This document shows positions 54,420 to 63,547 of a DNA stretch of 64,000 nucleotides, one piece after another (position 1 is the stretch's first letter; each line of letters opens with the position of its first letter). Location: positions 248,001 to 312,000 of the forward strand of contig NZ_BMIQ01000004.1 in assembly GCF_014642635.1 (NCBI RefSeq). The letters are read 5' to 3'. The notes below the pieces were generated by a model, which did no database searches, was not told the DNA's origin, and saw only the letters and a list, made by a program, of their open reading frames with translations. Source of the stretch: Aureimonas endophytica. Its GTDB lineage: Bacteria; Pseudomonadota; Alphaproteobacteria; Rhizobiales; Rhizobiaceae. The translations under genes and the position numbers were made by a program.

Positions 54420-56246
54420 ATGGTGAAGAAGAAGCGCCCGAGCCTTCTGGCGAGCCGCGAGGAGCGGGGGCTGGTCGTCCGGCTCCTGAAGCGCGTCTTT
54501 TCCGAGAACGGCCGGGAATATCTCGGCCAGTACGGCCTCGCCATCGCCTGCCTCGTGGTGATCTCGGCGACGACCGCCTTTCTCGCCTGGATCATGCGCG
54601 ACGTGATCGACCAGATCTTCGTCGCCCAGAACCGCGCCGTCCTCTATTCCCTGCCGGTCGCCATCTTCCTCGCCTTCTTCCTGCGCGGCATGGCGAGCTA
54701 CTGGCAGGGCGTCATCCTGTCGCGGATCGGCAACAACATCGTCGCCCGCTACCAGCGCCGGCTGTTCCACCATCTCACCGAGCTCTCCGTCGATTTCTAC
54801 ACCGAGAACCGCTCGGCCCATCTCGCGGCGCGCATCAACCAGAACGTCTCGGGCATCCGCGACACGCTGAACCTCACCGTCACCTCGCTGGCGCGCGACC
54901 TCCTGTCGCTCGTCTTCCTGGTCGGCGTGATGATCTGGCAGGACCCGGTCCTGTCGGCGATCGCGCTTCTCGCCGGGCCGCCGGTCGGCTGGATGATCTC
55001 CAGCCTGTCGCGCAAGCTGCGCGCCGCGACGCGGCAGGCGATCGATCTCAATGCCCGCGTCCTCGCCTCCATGCAGGAAGTGGCCCAGGGCATCACCGTG
55101 GTGAAGGCCTTCACCATGGAGGAGGTGCTGCGCCAGCGCATCGAGGGGCTGATCGTCGCCGCCGAGCAGCGCTCCAACCGCATCGCCCGCATCACCGAGC
55201 GCTCCGGCCCGGTGACGGAGACCGTCGCCGGCCTCGCGATCGGCGCCGTGATCGGCTATTCCGGCTATCGCGCCATCGCCTACGGCTATTCGCCGGGCGG
55301 CATGTTCGCCTTCATCACCGCGCTGCTTCTCGCCTATGATCCGGCGCGCCGCCTCGCCAAGCTGCAGGTGCAGCTGGAGCGGGCGCTCGTCAACGCGCAG
55401 ATGATCTACGAGGTGCTCGACCTGACGCCGCGCCAGGCCGATCCGCCGGGCGCCGCGGAACTTGCCGTCCTGCGCGGCGAGATCGCCTTCGACGCGGTAG
55501 AGTTCGGCTATCATCCCGGCGAGCCGGTGCTGAAGGGGCTGAGCTTCGTCGCCCCCGCCGGCCGGACGACGGCGCTGATCGGCGCCTCCGGCGGCGGCAA
55601 GTCGACGGTGATCGCCCTCATCCAGCGCTTCTACGACGTCCATGGCGGCCGCATCCTGGTCGACGGCCAGGACATCCGCAGCGTGACCAAGGCGTCGCTG
55701 CGCCGCCACATCGCCTATGTCTCGCAGCAGCCCTACATGTTCGAGGGCACGATCCGCGACAATATCCGCTTCGGCCGGCCGGAGGCGAGCGACGCCGAGG
55801 TCGAGGCGGCGGCCCGCATGGCGCAGGCGCTGGAATTCATCGAGCAGCAGCCGCAGGGCTTCGACACGCCGCTCGGCGAGAACGGCATGACGCTGTCCGG
55901 CGGCCAGCGCCAGCGCCTGTCGATCGCCCGCGCGCTGGTGCGCAACGCGCCGATCCTTCTCCTCGACGAGGCGACGTCGGCCCTCGACACGCGCTCGGAA
56001 GTGCTGGTGCAGCAGGCGCTGGACGAGGCGATGAAGGACCGCACCGTCATCGTCGTCGCCCATCGTCTCTCGACCATCGTCAATGCCGACCAGATCCTCG
56101 TCGTCGATGGCGGCGAGATCGTCGAGCAGGGCACGCATGCCGATCTGATCGGACGGGCCGAGAGCGTCTATTCGCGCTTCCACAGTCTCCAGAGCCGGCC
56201 GACCGGCGCCGCCGCCATGGCGCTCGCCGCCGAAGTCGTGAAGTGA
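54420..56246 (+). CDS. MsbA-like ABC exporter (permease-ATPase fusion)
   Basis: A 608-residue half-transporter: six-helix exporter domain (about 35-330), then the ATPase with Walker [11 protein letters not shown] loop [11 protein letters not shown], signature [15 protein letters not shown], Walker [13 protein letters not shown] and H-loop VVAHRLST. The order glk-ABC-dapB is common in Hyphomicrobiales. These proteins resemble MsbA/lipid A flippases, but the substrate is not proven. All catalytic motifs are intact, so a homodimer would have two working sites. It ends eight bases before dapB. Confidence 0.94.
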   Translation: MVKKKRPSLLASREERGLVVRLLKRVFSENGREYLGQYGLAIACLVVISATTAFLAWIMRDVIDQIFVAQNRAVLYSLPVAIFLAFFLRGMASYWQGVILSRIGNNIVARYQRRLFHHLTELSVDFYTENRSAHLAARINQNVSGIRDTLNLTVTSLARDLLSLVFLVGVMIWQDPVLSAIALLAGPPVGWMISSLSRKLRAATRQAIDLNARVLASMQEVAQGITVVKAFTMEEVLRQRIEGLIVAAEQRSNRIARITERSGPVTETVAGLAIGAVIGYSGYRAIAYGYSPGGMFAFITALLLAYDPARRLAKLQVQLERALVNAQMIYEVLDLTPRQADPPGAAELAVLRGEIAFDAVEFGYHPGEPVLKGLSFVAPAGRTTALIGASGGGKSTVIALIQRFYDVHGGRILVDGQDIRSVTKASLRRHIAYVSQQPYMFEGTIRDNIRFGRPEASDAEVEAAARMAQALEFIEQQPQGFDTPLGENGMTLSGGQRQRLSIARALVRNAPILLLDEATSALDTRSEVLVQQALDEAMKDRTVIVVAHRLSTIVNADQILVVDGGEIVEQGTHADLIGRAESVYSRFHSLQSRPTGAAAMALAAEVVK

Positions 56247-56254
56247 GGTTCCCC

Positions 56255-57055
56255 ATGCGTCTCACCGTCGTCGGCGCCAATGGCCGCATGGGCCGGACCC
56301 TTGTCCGCCTGATCGCGGAACATCCCGACCTCGCTCTCCATGCCGCGCTGGCGCGCGAGGGCTCGCCGGCGCTCGGCCAGGATGCCGGCATGCTGGCTGG
56401 CACCGGCCCGCTCGGCGCGCTTCTGACGGCGGATGCCGAGACGGCGCTCGCCGGGGCGGATGGCGTCATCGACTTCTCCACCCCCGCCACCAGCCGGCGC
56501 CTCGCCGAACTCGCCGCGGCGCGCGGCCTCGTCCATGTCATCGGCACGACGGGCTTCTCGGCGGCGGACGAAGCGGCGATCGGCAAGGCGGCGGCGGGCG
56601 CGCGGATCGTCAAGTCCGGCAATATGAGCCTCGGCGTCAATCTGCTGGCGACGCTGGTCGAGACGGCGGCGCGGGCCTTGCCCCCCGGCGCCTTCGACAT
56701 CGAGATCGTCGAGATGCATCACCGGCATAAGGTCGACGCGCCCTCCGGCACGGCGCTGCTTCTCGGCCGCGCCGCGGCGGCGGGGCGGGAGGTCGAACTG
56801 GAGGCTGCCTCGGTGCGGGTGCGCGACGGGCATACCGGACCGCGCCCCGAAGGAGCGATCGGCTTCGCCACGCTGCGCGGCGGCTCGGTGGTCGGCGATC
56901 ATCAGGTGATGCTGGCGGGCGAGGGCGAGCGGATCGAGCTCGGCCATCGCGCCGAGGATCGCTCGGTCTTCGCGCGCGGCGCGCTCACCGCCGCGCTCTG
57001 GGCCGGCGGCAAGGCGCCGGGCCTCTATTCCATGCGCGACGTGCTCGGCCTCTGA
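56255..57055 (+). CDS. dapB: 4-hydroxy-tetrahydrodipicolinate reductase
   Basis: A 266-residue NAD(P)H-dependent enzyme of the lysine/diaminopimelate pathway. The N-terminal dinucleotide motif is [17 protein letters not shown]. It also has [19 protein letters not shown] and the catalytic [22 protein letters not shown], with the conserved His pair and Lys. Length matches. ATG at 56255 has GAGG six bases upstream, inside the end of the ABC gene, so translation is probably coupled. Confidence 0.97.
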   Translation: MRLTVVGANGRMGRTLVRLIAEHPDLALHAALAREGSPALGQDAGMLAGTGPLGALLTADAETALAGADGVIDFSTPATSRRLAELAAARGLVHVIGTTGFSAADEAAIGKAAAGARIVKSGNMSLGVNLLATLVETAARALPPGAFDIEIVEMHHRHKVDAPSGTALLLGRAAAAGREVELEAASVRVRDGHTGPRPEGAIGFATLRGGSVVGDHQVMLAGEGERIELGHRAEDRSVFARGALTAALWAGGKAPGLYSMRDVLGL

Positions 57056-57098
57056 GGCGACGAGCCTTCCGTCTTTTCCACCACTTCCTTACATCTTT

Positions 57099-57129
57099 CC
57101 AAGCTTTTTCGTTTAGGTCAGAAGCTTGG
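57099..57129 (+). other. hairpin between dapB and gpmA
   Basis: CCAAGCTT (57099-57106) and AAGCTTGG (57122-57129) form an 8-bp stem, extendable by wobble and A-T pairs, around a 15-base loop. The region just before it is T-rich and purine-poor. It may be a weak terminator for dapB or a leader hairpin of gpmA, which starts 51 bases later. Confidence 0.4.
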
Positions 57130-57179
57130 GAAGGCGGTCGGCGCGAGGCCGGCCTTCCTCGACTTCGGGAGACATGTGC

Positions 57180-57800
57180 ATGACCCGCACCCTCGTCCTC
57201 GTCCGCCACGGACAGAGCGAATGGAACCTCAAGAACCTCTTCACCGGCTGGAAGGACCCGGACCTGACGGAGAAGGGCGAGGAGGAAGCCCATCTCGCCG
57301 GCAAGCGTCTGAAGAAATACGGCCTGCATTTCGGCACGGCCTTCACCAGCGAGCTGTTCCGCGCCCAGCGCACGCTGTCGATCATCATGAACGAGCTCGA
57401 CCAGACGCATGTGCCGGTGATCCGCAACATCGCGCTGAACGAGCGCGACTATGGCGATCTGACCGGCCTCAACAAGGACGATGCCCGCGCCAAGTGGGGC
57501 GAGGAGCAGGTGCATGTCTGGCGCCGCTCCTACGACATCGCGCCGCCCGGCGGCGAGTCGCTGCGCGATACCGGCGCCCGCGTCTGGCCCTATTACATCC
57601 ACCATATCCTGCCGAAGGTGCTGTCGGGCGACAACGTGATCGTCGCGGCGCACGGCAATTCGCTGCGCGCCCTGATCATGGCGCTGGACGGCCTGTCGCC
57701 GGACGAGATCGTCGCCCAGGAACTCGGCACGGGCGTGCCGATCGTCTACCGCCTCAACGGCGATTCGACCGTGGCCGAGAAGACCGTCCTGTCGAGCTGA
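57180..57800 (+). CDS. gpmA: 2,3-bisphosphoglycerate-dependent phosphoglycerate mutase
   Basis: A 206-residue glycolytic enzyme that interconverts 3- and 2-phosphoglycerate. The phosphohistidine motif is [20 protein letters not shown]. It also has [34 protein letters not shown] and the second catalytic His in [15 protein letters not shown]. It is shorter than the E. coli enzyme (about 250) but matches the alphaproteobacterial form. Start ATG 57180; another ATG lies six bases upstream. GGGAGAC precedes both. Confidence 0.96.
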   Translation: MTRTLVLVRHGQSEWNLKNLFTGWKDPDLTEKGEEEAHLAGKRLKKYGLHFGTAFTSELFRAQRTLSIIMNELDQTHVPVIRNIALNERDYGDLTGLNKDDARAKWGEEQVHVWRRSYDIAPPGGESLRDTGARVWPYYIHHILPKVLSGDNVIVAAHGNSLRALIMALDGLSPDEIVAQELGTGVPIVYRLNGDSTVAEKTVLSS

Positions 57801-57822
57801 GCCGCGCGGCGGCGGCGCGGCC

Positions 57823-58524
57823 TCAGGCCAGCGCCGCCGTTCCCGCCAGCGGCTTGCCGGCGGTGAAGTAGAGACAGAGGTCGTTTAGGAAGCAGGTCTC
57901 GCAGCGCGGGCGCTGCGACCTGCACACGGCCTTGCCGAACTGGATCAGCCAGAAATGGCCGTCGCGCTGCGCCCAGGCCGGGGCGCGGTTGACGAGGTCG
58001 GCGGCGGTCTTTTCCGCCGTCGGCGCATCGGTGAGGCCGATGCGGTTGGCGACGCGGTTCACATGCGTGTCCACCGCGATCACGTCCTGGTCGAAGGCGA
58101 AGCTCATGACGATGTCGGCGCATTTGCGCCCGATGCCGGGGAGCGCCATCAGCGCCTCGCGCGTCTGCGGCACGACGCGGTCATGCTCGTCCACCAGCGC
58201 CCGGCAGAGCTTCTTCAGATTGCGCGTCTTCGTGTTGTAGAGCCCGCAAGGGCGGATCGCGGCGGCGAGCTCGGCGTCGGGCAGCGCCAGGATCTCGTCG
58301 GCCGTCCGGGCGAGGGCGAAGAGATTGTCGGTCGCCAGCGCCGTGTTGCGGTCGAGGCTCTGGGCCGAGAGCAGGCAGGAGACGACCGAGCGGAACGGGT
58401 CCGGCTGGTCCTTCGGCCCCTTGGCGAAGGCGGTGCGGCCCGGCATATGCGCCTTCAGCCGCCGGAACGCCTCTTCCACCTCCGGCTCGGGCAGGAGCCG
58501 TTCGCCGCGCTTGTCCTTGCCCAT
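57823..58524 (-). CDS. endonuclease III-like DNA glycosylase (second paralogue)
   Basis: A 233-residue HhH-GPD glycosylase. It has VVSCLLSAQSLDRNTALATDNLF, the HhH motif LMALPGIGRKCADIVMSFAF with the catalytic Lys, VIAVDTHVNRVANRIGLTD with the catalytic Asp, and a complete 4Fe-4S cluster CRSQRPRCETCFLNDLC (C-x6-C-x2-C-x5-C). It should excise oxidised pyrimidines and nick the abasic site, or have a related specificity. It is distinct from the canonical Nth at 60156: HhH LPGIGRKCA here against LPGVGPKTA there. Start at 58524 has GGAG upstream. It converges on gpmA. Confidence 0.9.
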   Translation of the reverse strand: MGKDKRGERLLPEPEVEEAFRRLKAHMPGRTAFAKGPKDQPDPFRSVVSCLLSAQSLDRNTALATDNLFALARTADEILALPDAELAAAIRPCGLYNTKTRNLKKLCRALVDEHDRVVPQTREALMALPGIGRKCADIVMSFAFDQDVIAVDTHVNRVANRIGLTDAPTAEKTAADLVNRAPAWAQRDGHFWLIQFGKAVCRSQRPRCETCFLNDLCLYFTAGKPLAGTAALA

Positions 58525-58603
58525 GTCCCGCTCCGGTTGCTTCCTGGCGCGGGAAGGGGGAAGGCCCGGCCGGGGTTCCGCGCCTGCGGCGACGCGGCCC
58601 GCC

Positions 58604-59530
58604 TCAGCCACGCGCCAGGACGCCGGCTTCCCAGCCGAGCATGGCGCGCTTGCGCGACAGGCCCCAATGATAGCCGGTCAGCGCCCCGCTCTTGCCGACG
58701 ACCCGGTGGCAGGGCACGACGAAGGAAACCGGGTTGCGTCCGACCGCCGCCCCCACCGCCCGCGCCGCCTTCGGCGCGCCGATCGTCTCGGCCACGCGCG
58801 AATAGGTGGTGGCGCTGCCGACCGGGATCGACAGGAGCGTTTCCCAGACGCGGATCTCGAAATCCGTGCCGATCAGGACGACGCGCAGCGGCCGGTCGCG
58901 CATCCATTCCGCCGGATCGAAGGCGCGCTGCGCAAAGGGCTCGATCGCCGTCTGATCCTCGCGGAAGCGGGCGCGCGGCCAGCGCCGGCGCATGTCGTCG
59001 AGCGCCGCCGCGTCCCCCGCCGCGCCGCCCTCGGAAAAGCCGACGCCGGCGAGACCCCGATCGGTGGCGATGACCAGCGCTCGGCCGAAGGGCGAGTCCG
59101 TGAAGCCATAGGCGAGATCGATGCCCTCGCCCTTGGCCTTGTAGAAGCCCGGCGACATCGCCTCGTGCCGCACGAAGAGATCGTGCAGCCGCGAGGGGCC
59201 GGACAGGCCGACATCGAAGGCGGCGTCGAGCAGCGAGGCGCCGGAGGCGAGCAGCTCGCGCGCCTTGTCGATCGTCACCGCCTGGAGAAAGGCCTTCGGC
59301 GTCAGCCCGGCCCAGCGGCGGAAGAGCGCTTCCAGCTCGGCCGGCGAAAGGTTCACCGCCTCGGCGATGGCGGCGAGGCTCGGCTGGCTGCGGAAGTCGG
59401 TGGAGATGAATTCCACGGCGCGGCGCACCGTCTCGTAGTCGGACGAGGTCGGGCGCGGCAGCGGCTCGCAGGTGGCGAGGAGCTTGGCGGCGCTCGGCGC
59501 GGCCTCGGTGATGTCGGATGCGTGAAACAT
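58604..59530 (-). CDS. AraC-type regulator fused to O6-methylguanine-DNA methyltransferase (Ada without the zinc domain)
   Basis: A 308-residue protein. N-terminal AraC helix-turn-helix (PSLAAIAEAVNLSPAELEALFRRWAGLTPKAFLQAVTIDKARELLASGASLLDAAFDVGLSGPSRLHDLF). The C-terminal methyltransferase has active site VSFVVPCHRVVGKSGALTGYHWGLSRKRAML and Arg-finger region YSRVAETIGAPKAARAVG. The AdaA methylphosphotriester domain with its four Cys is absent, so the usual methyl-sensing switch is missing. The start is certain: CAGGAGG six bases before ATG 59530. It lies 79 bases upstream of the second Nth-like gene on the same strand, in a DNA-repair group. Confidence 0.93.
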   Translation of the reverse strand: MFHASDITEAAPSAAKLLATCEPLPRPTSSDYETVRRAVEFISTDFRSQPSLAAIAEAVNLSPAELEALFRRWAGLTPKAFLQAVTIDKARELLASGASLLDAAFDVGLSGPSRLHDLFVRHEAMSPGFYKAKGEGIDLAYGFTDSPFGRALVIATDRGLAGVGFSEGGAAGDAAALDDMRRRWPRARFREDQTAIEPFAQRAFDPAEWMRDRPLRVVLIGTDFEIRVWETLLSIPVGSATTYSRVAETIGAPKAARAVGAAVGRNPVSFVVPCHRVVGKSGALTGYHWGLSRKRAMLGWEAGVLARG

Positions 59531-59622
59531 GGCAACCTCCTGAGTTGCGGCCAGGAGACCACGCCCGCCGCGCCGCCGCCACCCGATTTTCGGCACGGCA
59601 GGGGGCGCGGCCAGGACGGGGC

Positions 59623-60111
59623 TCAGCGCCCCTTGGCCGTCAGGAGGGCGCGGTGGAACTCGCTGGCGAAGCTTTCCCGGTCGCCGGGATTGAGGAAGGT
59701 GCCGAGCCTCGTCGCCCGGCCCTCGCCGGAGACGATCATGTCGGTGATGCCGATCTCCTCGTGGCGGGACACGCTGAACCGCGCCCAGAACGGGTTGTAA
59801 TGCGTCTCGCGCACGGCGCCGGCCGGCGAGACCTGGCGGATCTCGAGATCGAGCCGGGAGATGCGCACCTCCTCGCGTGCCTTCGCCGCCCGATAGCTCG
59901 CCCGGAAGGCGAGCCAGACCAGGAAGACGTCGAGACCGAAGAAGCCGAAGACCGGCCAGGCGCCGTTCAGCACGAAGCCGAGGCCGGAGGCGAGGCTGAC
60001 GGAGCCGAGGCCGAGCATCAGGATGTTGAAGCCGCGCCGGCCGAGCGAGCGATGCGGCACGAGCATCGCCCGGAAGATCGGCGCCTCGGGATCGGCGGGA
60101 GCGTCACTCAT
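59623..60111 (-). CDS. DUF2244 membrane protein
   Basis: A 162-residue protein with two membrane helices (FNILMLGLGSVSLASGLGFVL and WPVFGFFGLDVFLVWLAF) and a C-terminal cytoplasmic domain (ISRLDLEIRQVSP, YNPFWARFSVS, RATRLGTFLNPGDRESFASEFHRAL). It matches DUF2244, a family of unknown function typical of alphaproteobacteria and often beside nth. Start at 60111 (MSDAPADPEAP). The nth gene is divergent 44 bases away, so the two share a promoter region. Confidence 0.88.
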   Translation of the reverse strand: MSDAPADPEAPIFRAMLVPHRSLGRRGFNILMLGLGSVSLASGLGFVLNGAWPVFGFFGLDVFLVWLAFRASYRAAKAREEVRISRLDLEIRQVSPAGAVRETHYNPFWARFSVSRHEEIGITDMIVSGEGRATRLGTFLNPGDRESFASEFHRALLTAKGR

Positions 60112-60155
60112 CCTTCGGCCTCGCCAGCGGACATGGTCCCTCGATATAGGAAAGC

Positions 60156-60989
60156 ATGGCAGAAAAACGCATCCCCGCCAAGAAAGCCGCCCCGAAGCCG
60201 AAGGTCGCACCCGGCGCCGCGCCGAAGGCGCCGCCGCCGATCCCCTATGCTCCGGCCGAGATCGAGGAGATCTTCCGCCGGCTCCATGTGCAGCGGCCGG
60301 AGCCGACCTCGGAACTCGAGCATCGCGACCCGTTCACCCTTCTCTGCGCCGTCGTGATGTCGGCCCAGGCGACCGATGTCGGCGTCAACCGGGCGACGCG
60401 CCTCCTGTTTCCGCTCGCCGCCACGCCGGAGGCGATGGCGGCGATGGACGAGGCCCGGCTCGCCGAGATCATCCGCAACGTGCCCTTCGCGCCGACCAAG
60501 GCGCGCAATCTCGTGCGTCTGTCGCGGATGCTCCTGGAGAGGCATGGCGGCGCGGTGCCGCGTGACCGGGCGGCGCTGGAAGCGCTGCCGGGCGTCGGGC
60601 CGAAGACGGCGCGCGTCGTCCTCAACACCGCCTTCGGCGAGGAGACCTTCGGCGTCGACACCCATATCTTCCGCATCGGCAACAGGCTGGGCCTCGCCCC
60701 CGGCCGCACGCCGGAGGAGGTGGAGCGCAACTTCCTGCCCATCATCCCGCCAGCCTATCGGCGCGACGCGCATCACCTCCTCCTGCTGCACGGCCGCTAT
60801 GTCTGCAAGGCGCGCAAGCCCGACTGCCCGGCCTGCGTCATCGCCGATCTCTGCAAGGCACCGGAGAAATGGTGCGACGTCCCGGCGCCCCTGGTGCCCC
60901 TGCCGGTGCGCGGCCCCGGCCTGCAAGGCAGGCCGCAGACCGGCGGCGCCGGCGCGGAAGGCACGGCGGAGGCCGTGGCTTCGGATTGA
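60156..60989 (+). CDS. nth: endonuclease III
   Basis: A 277-residue base-excision repair glycosylase/lyase. It opens with a basic Ala/Pro/Lys-rich leader (KKAAPKPKVAPGAAPKAPPP). The core has LLCAVVMSAQATDVGVNRAT, HhH LEALPGVGPKTARVVLNTAF with the catalytic Lys, FGVDTHIFRIGNRLGLAPG with the catalytic Asp, and the 4Fe-4S cluster CKARKPDCPACVIADLC. A low-complexity tail of about 35 residues follows the cluster. AGGAAAGC lies before the ATG. Divergent from the DUF2244 gene. Confidence 0.95.
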   Translation: MAEKRIPAKKAAPKPKVAPGAAPKAPPPIPYAPAEIEEIFRRLHVQRPEPTSELEHRDPFTLLCAVVMSAQATDVGVNRATRLLFPLAATPEAMAAMDEARLAEIIRNVPFAPTKARNLVRLSRMLLERHGGAVPRDRAALEALPGVGPKTARVVLNTAFGEETFGVDTHIFRIGNRLGLAPGRTPEEVERNFLPIIPPAYRRDAHHLLLLHGRYVCKARKPDCPACVIADLCKAPEKWCDVPAPLVPLPVRGPGLQGRPQTGGAGAEGTAEAVASD

Positions 60990-61118
60990 GGAGGGAGGAA
61001 GGGCGGGTGAGTCCGCAGGATCGGACGACAAATCCTCGCGCCCCGGTGTCGATATATTGTGCTGGGCGCGAGATTCGCTACATGTCGTGTCGAGAAGTTC
61101 AGGCCGTCATCCGAGACG

Positions 61119-61652
61119 ATGTCCCCACGCCCGCCCATTCCGAGCCGCATGTCGAAGGCTCAGGTCGCCGAATTCGCCGAGCATGTGGCGAATGGGCTGG
61201 CGTTCGAGCCCGGCGACCCGATGGAGCCTGTCGTGGCGGCGTTGAACGGGAAGATCCGCCATCACGACCATGTCGCCCGGATTAACGGCATTCCCGAATC
61301 CATCCTGGTCAAGCCCGACGGGCGTTTCGTCATCTTCATGACGAGCCTGACATCCGAAAAGCGCGACCGCTTCACGCTCGCGCACGAACTCGGCCATCGC
61401 CTGCTGCATTTCCCGCTGGTGCACGACAAATATCCAACGGAGAAGATGGTCGCCACGCGCTGGGTCGATGAGAACGATCGCGTGCAGCAAAGGGCCGAGT
61501 GGGAGGCGAACTGGTTCGCCGCGGCGTTTCTGATGCCCGAGGAGGGATTCCTGAAGGCCGTCGACCGGTTCGGCCTGGGGCAGGCGGCGATCATCTACGG
61601 GGTGAGCAAGCGCGCCGCCGAGATCAGACTGAAGAGCCTGCGGCCGCATTAA
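61119..61652 (+). CDS. ImmA/IrrE-type zinc metallopeptidase
   Basis: A 177-residue protein with the metallopeptidase motif FTLAHELGHRLLHFP (HELGH at 89-93) and the third ligand helix AEWEANWFAAAFLMPEEGF. This is the ImmA/IrrE family of DUF955. An N-terminal helix (AQVAEFAEHVANGL) and an extended strand region (SILVKPDGRFVIFM) complete it. No helix-turn-helix is fused. Family members cleave a repressor (ImmA, DdrO cleavage by IrrE) or act in toxin-antitoxin modules. ATG 61119 is the likeliest start; 61149 is possible. Its stop TAA overlaps the ATG of the cyclase-like gene (TAATG), so the two are translationally coupled. Confidence 0.88.
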   Translation: MSPRPPIPSRMSKAQVAEFAEHVANGLAFEPGDPMEPVVAALNGKIRHHDHVARINGIPESILVKPDGRFVIFMTSLTSEKRDRFTLAHELGHRLLHFPLVHDKYPTEKMVATRWVDENDRVQQRAEWEANWFAAAFLMPEEGFLKAVDRFGLGQAAIIYGVSKRAAEIRLKSLRPH

Positions 61653-62782
61653 TGGACTGTCCGGACTATCGTCTCCGGCTGTTCATGTCGGTGGATCTCG
61701 TCGGCTCGACCGCCTTCAAGGGCGGGCGGGGCGCGGTGGTTCCTCCTGGCGCGACGCAGCCGCTCTGGGTCCGGGAACTGAAGAAGTTCTACTTCCTCTT
61801 CCCCGAACATCTCCGGCGCGAGTTCCTGCGAAGCGGCAAGGTCGAGAAGGATGCCGATCGGCGCGATCCTCCGGCTCCTCTCCTCTGGAAGCGGATCGGC
61901 GACGAACTCGTCTTCTGCTGCCGGCTCGAAAGCCTGGAACATCTCGCACGGTGCGTTCTCGCCTTCGTCAACGCGCTCGACGAATATGGCAACCAGCTCG
62001 ATAGCGACGGCAAGCACCTCGACGTGAAGGGCGGGGCCTGGATCGCCGCCTTCCCGTTCCCCAATCTGACGGTGAGGATCGCGGACGATCGCGCCGGCGA
62101 TATCGTCGAATATGGCGAGGCCCTCCCCGAGGACATCGAGACCGAGGAGCTGGAGGCGGCGGCGGACGAAATCCCGTCGCGCTTCGATTTCCTCGGCCCC
62201 GGCATCGACGGCGGCTTCCGGATCACGAAGTTCGCGTCGTCGGACCGCTGCGTCCTGACCGTGGAAACCGCCTGGCTCCTGGCGAAGGCGTGTTCCGTCG
62301 AGCGCAAATATCCCCTCAAGTTCTTCTATCACGATCGCCAGATCTTGAAGGGCGTCCTCCAGGAGCGCCCTTACCCGGTCTTCTCCATCGATACCGAGCG
62401 CAGCGTATCGCGGAAGGAGGTTCTGTTTCGCGAGAACCTGATCACGAAGCGCGATCATGCCGATGCCCGCCTGATCGCCGATTTCCTGATCGCCTTCATG
62501 ACGGATGAGGCGATTGAACCGCCGAGCCTCGCCTCGCTCGACACCGAAAGCTGCGAGCCGCCGGCCTCGCACGAGGAATTCACGCGGGCGTGGCAGGCGA
62601 AGCGGATGGAAACGGCGAAGCGGAGCGAACTCGAACGCGCCTCGCTGGAAGCCCCGACACAGGCGGAGGAGAACGGCGAGACGGGAGCGATCACCCTCGA
62701 TCGGCTGAAGCAGGGATTCGAGCAGTTCGTGACGGAGATGACGCCACGCCGGACGAGCCCGGAGGAGGAAGAGGAAGACTAG
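61652..62782 (+). CDS. class III nucleotidyl-cyclase-like protein
   Basis: A 376-residue soluble protein. Residues 8-20 read LRLFMSVDLVGST, with Asp15 and the glycine turn of class III adenylate/guanylate cyclases. Residues 79-88 read WKRIGDELVF, with the second metal-binding Asp84. The segment DGGFRITKFASSDRCVLTVETAW (185-208) could be the later cyclase strand and helix. The 60-odd residues between the two Asp motifs hold an unusual insertion (LWVRELKKFYFLFPEHLRREFL). The C-terminus after about 260 is helical and ends in an acidic tail (TSPEEEEED). No transmembrane or other sensor domain. Product nucleotide unknown. It forms an operon with the metallopeptidase gene. Confidence 0.65.
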   Translation: MDCPDYRLRLFMSVDLVGSTAFKGGRGAVVPPGATQPLWVRELKKFYFLFPEHLRREFLRSGKVEKDADRRDPPAPLLWKRIGDELVFCCRLESLEHLARCVLAFVNALDEYGNQLDSDGKHLDVKGGAWIAAFPFPNLTVRIADDRAGDIVEYGEALPEDIETEELEAAADEIPSRFDFLGPGIDGGFRITKFASSDRCVLTVETAWLLAKACSVERKYPLKFFYHDRQILKGVLQERPYPVFSIDTERSVSRKEVLFRENLITKRDHADARLIADFLIAFMTDEAIEPPSLASLDTESCEPPASHEEFTRAWQAKRMETAKRSELERASLEAPTQAEENGETGAITLDRLKQGFEQFVTEMTPRRTSPEEEEED

Positions 62783-62797
62783 CGGCGAGCCGGAGGC

Positions 62798-63547
62798 CTA
62801 TGTCCGGGACGTCGATGGCGAGCGGTGGCGAGGGACCTTCGCATCGGCTTCGCTTCTCGCCGTCACCAGGCGGTGCAGGTTCACCATCAGCGCAGCGGCG
62901 AAGAGGGGGGTGAGGAGGTTGAGGAGCGGCACGGCGAGGAAGGCGGCGATCGCCGCGCCGCCGAGGAAGACCAGCCCGGCATGGCGACGGCGCAGCGCCT
63001 TCGCCTCTTCCTCCGGCCGGTAGCGCAGGGCCGCGAATTCGAAATATTCGCGCCCCAGCAGATAGCCGTTGACCAGGAAGAAGGCGACGAAATGGAGGCC
63101 CGGCACCAGAAGCAGCGCGAAGGCGAGGAGGTTGCCGAGGATGACGATGCCGAAGAACTTCAGCGACAGCCAGAGCGCCGGCAGGAGCGGCATCTCGCGG
63201 CCCTGCGGCGCCTCCGGGTAGCGCGTCCGCTCAACCACGGCCGCGACGTCGTCGAGAAAGAAGCCGGCGGTGATCGCGCTGACGGGACCGATCAGGAAAA
63301 AGAGCGCCACCGCGAGGACGAGGCCCGCCGCCCAGCCGGCCAGCGTGCCGGCCCCGGTCGCCCAGTCCGGCAGCTGCGGCAGGTGGTCGCCCGCGAGCGG
63401 CAGGACGAAGGCGCCGAACAGCGCCTCCACCGCGAACCAGAGCGCCACGAGGAAGAGGGCGGTGAGGCCGAGCACCTTCCAGAGCGCGGCCCGGAAGGGC
63501 GGCGAGAGGAGATCGGCGAGGGCGCGGGTGACGGCGGTGGCGAGCAT
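62798..63547 (-). CDS. EI24/CysZ-like membrane protein
   Basis: A 249-residue protein with about four to five hydrophobic segments, matching the EI24 domain (CysZ, formerly DUF540): LWKVLGLTALFLVALWFAVEALFG, GLVLAVALFFLIGPVSAITAGFFLDDVAAVVE, FFGIVILGNLLAFALLLVPGLHFVAFFLVNGYLLGREYFEFAA and the Arg/His-rich RRRHAGLVFLGG. CysZ transports sulfate in some bacteria, but many EI24 proteins are of unknown role. The ATG overlaps the stop of the upstream flavoprotein gene (TAATG), so the two are co-translated. It converges on the cyclase-like gene, 15 bases apart. Confidence 0.87.
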   Translation of the reverse strand: MLATAVTRALADLLSPPFRAALWKVLGLTALFLVALWFAVEALFGAFVLPLAGDHLPQLPDWATGAGTLAGWAAGLVLAVALFFLIGPVSAITAGFFLDDVAAVVERTRYPEAPQGREMPLLPALWLSLKFFGIVILGNLLAFALLLVPGLHFVAFFLVNGYLLGREYFEFAALRYRPEEEAKALRRRHAGLVFLGGAAIAAFLAVPLLNLLTPLFAAALMVNLHRLVTARSEADAKVPRHRSPSTSRT

